A stretch of 64,000 nucleotides of DNA, taken from the NCBI GenBank assembly GCA_037042915.1, contig CM073195.1, positions 496,001-560,000 of the forward strand, read 5' to 3'. Of this stretch, positions 62,608 through 64,000 are shown one piece after another (the first letter of the stretch is position 1; each line of letters begins with the position of its first letter). This stretch comes from Auricularia sp. M13 (Eukaryota > Basidiomycota > Agaricomycetes > Auriculariales > Auriculariaceae). The notes beneath the pieces were generated by a model. That model was given only the letters and a program-made list of their open reading frames with translations, made no database searches and was not told where the DNA came from. Both the position numbers and the translations under genes were made by a program.

Positions 62608-63452
62608 ATGCTCAACCTCGACGAGGAAGTCCGGCCGTACTCGAACAACAACGAGCGCGAGAAGCACGAGAGCCAGGCCACGCTCTTTGGCATCGTAGTC
62701 GCCCTGGAGTACCTCGAGCGCGCCTATGTCCGCGACTCGATCACCGCGCTCGAGTACGCAGCCCTCCCCCGCCCATCTCCGCGGAATTGACGGACCCCCG
62801 CAAGATACGGCCCAGCATGCACAAAGCTCATAGGCCAGTACCGCACCATGCTCAAACTGCTGGGCGATTCTGTGCCGTCTATCGAGGACTTTATGACGCG
62901 GTACAAGGCGCGTCTCCCGGCGTACCGTTGCACCCCGTTGGCCTCATGCTTCATCTCGATAGATGGACCACCCAGCGGCGTTGCACAGATTGAAAGTCGG
63001 TGTGCCCGCGACTGTCGAGCATTCCAGCGACACTGCAGCAGAGTCTGGCAAGTGGGTGGCTGAAACCACACAGGTCAGTGTCGATGCTATCCCCCTCGTA
63101 TAACTCTTTTCATCGGTCTCCTCAGCGTTTTATCACGTTTATGGACGCGTTGAAACTCGGTATACGAGCAAAGGACGAGCTGCATCCGATGTTGCAGGAG
63201 CTTATGACCGGCTATGCGCGTTTCAAGGGCAGCAAAGATTCTGAAGGTCGCAGTCGAATGGTCGCATGGTCTGTCTTTCTCTCGCTCCATCGCTTGAAGG
63301 CGTCTCTCATGTACCACAGGCTCATCACGTTAAACGGAATGAAAGCCTCGGACGAGATCACCGACGAACAGTCGCGTCAACTGCTTTTCGACGTCGATCG
63401 CGCATACTCTGAATTCTTCAGGAGCTTAGAGAGCGGAAACCAGGAATCCTGA
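62608..63452 (+). CDS. VPS28: ESCRT-I subunit VPS28
   Basis: Five exons: 62,608-62,753; 62,805-62,907; 62,963-63,073; 63,126-63,268; 63,320-63,452; 211 residues, the usual length. As part of ESCRT-I it sorts ubiquitinated cargo at endosomes. The N-terminal core has VRPYSNNNEREKHESQATLFGIV, ALEYLERAYVRDSI and CTKLIGQYRTMLKLL. The C-terminal four-helix domain has FITFMDALKLGIRAKDELHPMLQELM and GMKASDEITDEQSRQLLFDVDRAY. Intron 2 is GC-AG (62,908-62,962, donor AAG|GCGCGT) and intron 4 has donor GTCTGT; homology across both junctions leaves little alternative. An in-frame ATG upstream would overlap the SMT3 promoter, so the 62,608 start is preferred. Confidence 0.96.
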
Positions 63453-63721
63453 TTGACCCAATATCATGGTGGTCCGCGGCGGCGACTACTATATACCCGT
63501 AACGGGATTTCGACGCTCACTGCGCTTATCACTGTATTCAAACAAGAAACATCGTGTACCATACATGCAAGGATCGTGGTTAGGCTGCGGATATTAGAGC
63601 AAGGAGAGGCGATGATGATGAACAAAAAATGTTAGCATACAACGGCAACAGCAAGATTCAAAAAGAGAGCAGGGGAGTGCACAACAGACAGACAGTAGGC
63701 CGAATGACACACACAACATAC
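63453..63721. other. Intergenic between VPS28 and the last gene (convergent)
   Basis: 269 bp, AT-rich, no features beyond possible 3' UTRs. Confidence 0.5.
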
Positions 63722-64000
63722 TTAATCAATACCGACGTGTCCGTGTTTTACGCGAATTAGTGGGGTGTTCAGGCTCGCCGGCCTTGGACAGCTTCTGGTC
63801 TGCCTGGGCGAGCGCCATACGTGCGCGCTGGTACTCGCCGTCGTCCTCGCTGCTGTCGTCCCACGCGTCGCGATGGCCGTTCGCGCTCGCGCGCGTCTGC
63901 CATCCGCCCGCGCCGCCGAGGTGGACTTCGGCGGTCGGCGTCGGCAACGGCGTGCCCGCAAAGTCCGGCGGGAGCACCATCCGCACGCTCTTCCGCCGCG
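63722..64000 (-). CDS. C-terminal end of an unidentified protein (cut by window edge)
   Basis: The frame is open from the right edge to a stop at 63,722, giving the last 92 residues. It contains RRKSVRMVLPPDFAGTPLPTPTAEVHL, a Gly/Ala patch and an acidic DDSSEDDGEYQRARMALAQADQKL segment, then a basic end. The basic-Pro-acidic layout suggests a disordered regulatory tail. I do not recognise the family. Confidence 0.5.
   Translation of the reverse strand, partial: RGGRACGWCSRRTLRARRCRRRPPKSTSAARADGRRARARTAIATRGTTAARTTASTSAHVWRSPRQTRSCPRPASLNTPLIRVKHGHVGID

Overview
The window is nuclear DNA of a filamentous or mushroom-forming fungus, most likely Basidiomycota (Agaricomycotina). The host genes are GC-rich and cut by many very short spliceosomal introns (41-77 bp, mostly 46-60). 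One beta-tubulin gene has 11 exons. The right side carries conserved eukaryotic single-copy genes, and the left side is packed with chromoviral gypsy, copia, DIRS-like and hAT elements. The species cannot be named from the sequence alone.

Left 29 kb (1-28,839) is a transposon nest. A Ty3/gypsy chromovirus (open at the left edge, 3' LTR at 14,732-15,015) is split by an 11.6 kb hAT DNA transposon (976-12,595). The hAT has perfect 21-bp terminal inverted repeats and an 8-bp target duplication, and removing it restores the gypsy reading frame exactly. The hAT itself contains a DIRS-like tyrosine-recombinase retrotransposon (about 1,463-8,580), whose gag half is tandemly duplicated (2 x 2,204 bp). 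Next comes a fold-back element with arms of about 580-600 bp (15,092-16,750), then 1.7 kb I cannot assign. After that lies a degraded copia element (18,491-28,834, 5-bp duplication GTACC), interrupted by a younger copia with one intact polyprotein frame (21,486-26,928, duplication ACGGA).

Right 35 kb (about 29,980-64,000) is gene-dense euchromatin. In order: MRPL16, SDH4, a 57-residue Cys-rich microprotein, beta-tubulin, a DUF3433 membrane protein, a METTL21-like methyltransferase, profilin, a short FAB1-type phosphoinositide kinase, MTO1, a C2H2 zinc-finger protein, mitochondrial EF-Ts, a 72-residue microprotein similar in design to the first, a membrane-anchored GH35 beta-galactosidase, a small membrane protein, a mitochondrial-carrier-like protein, TFIIS, HEM13, SUMO, VPS28 and the end of an unidentified gene. 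I built the exon models by hand from splice signals, reading phase and family conservation; in every complete model the exon lengths sum to a whole number of codons (TFIIS needs one extra base). Four gene pairs are divergent, sharing 91-516 bp of upstream DNA.

The genes do not form one pathway; they are mostly housekeeping functions: mitochondrial translation and respiration (MRPL16, MTO1, EF-Ts, SDH4), heme synthesis (HEM13), endosomal lipid and ESCRT sorting (FAB1, VPS28), cytoskeleton (tubulin, profilin). The best candidates for undescribed biology are the two multi-exon microproteins, recurring non-consensus splice donors (GTCTGT, and GC-AG introns sharing GCGCGT), and the triple nesting of class I and class II elements.
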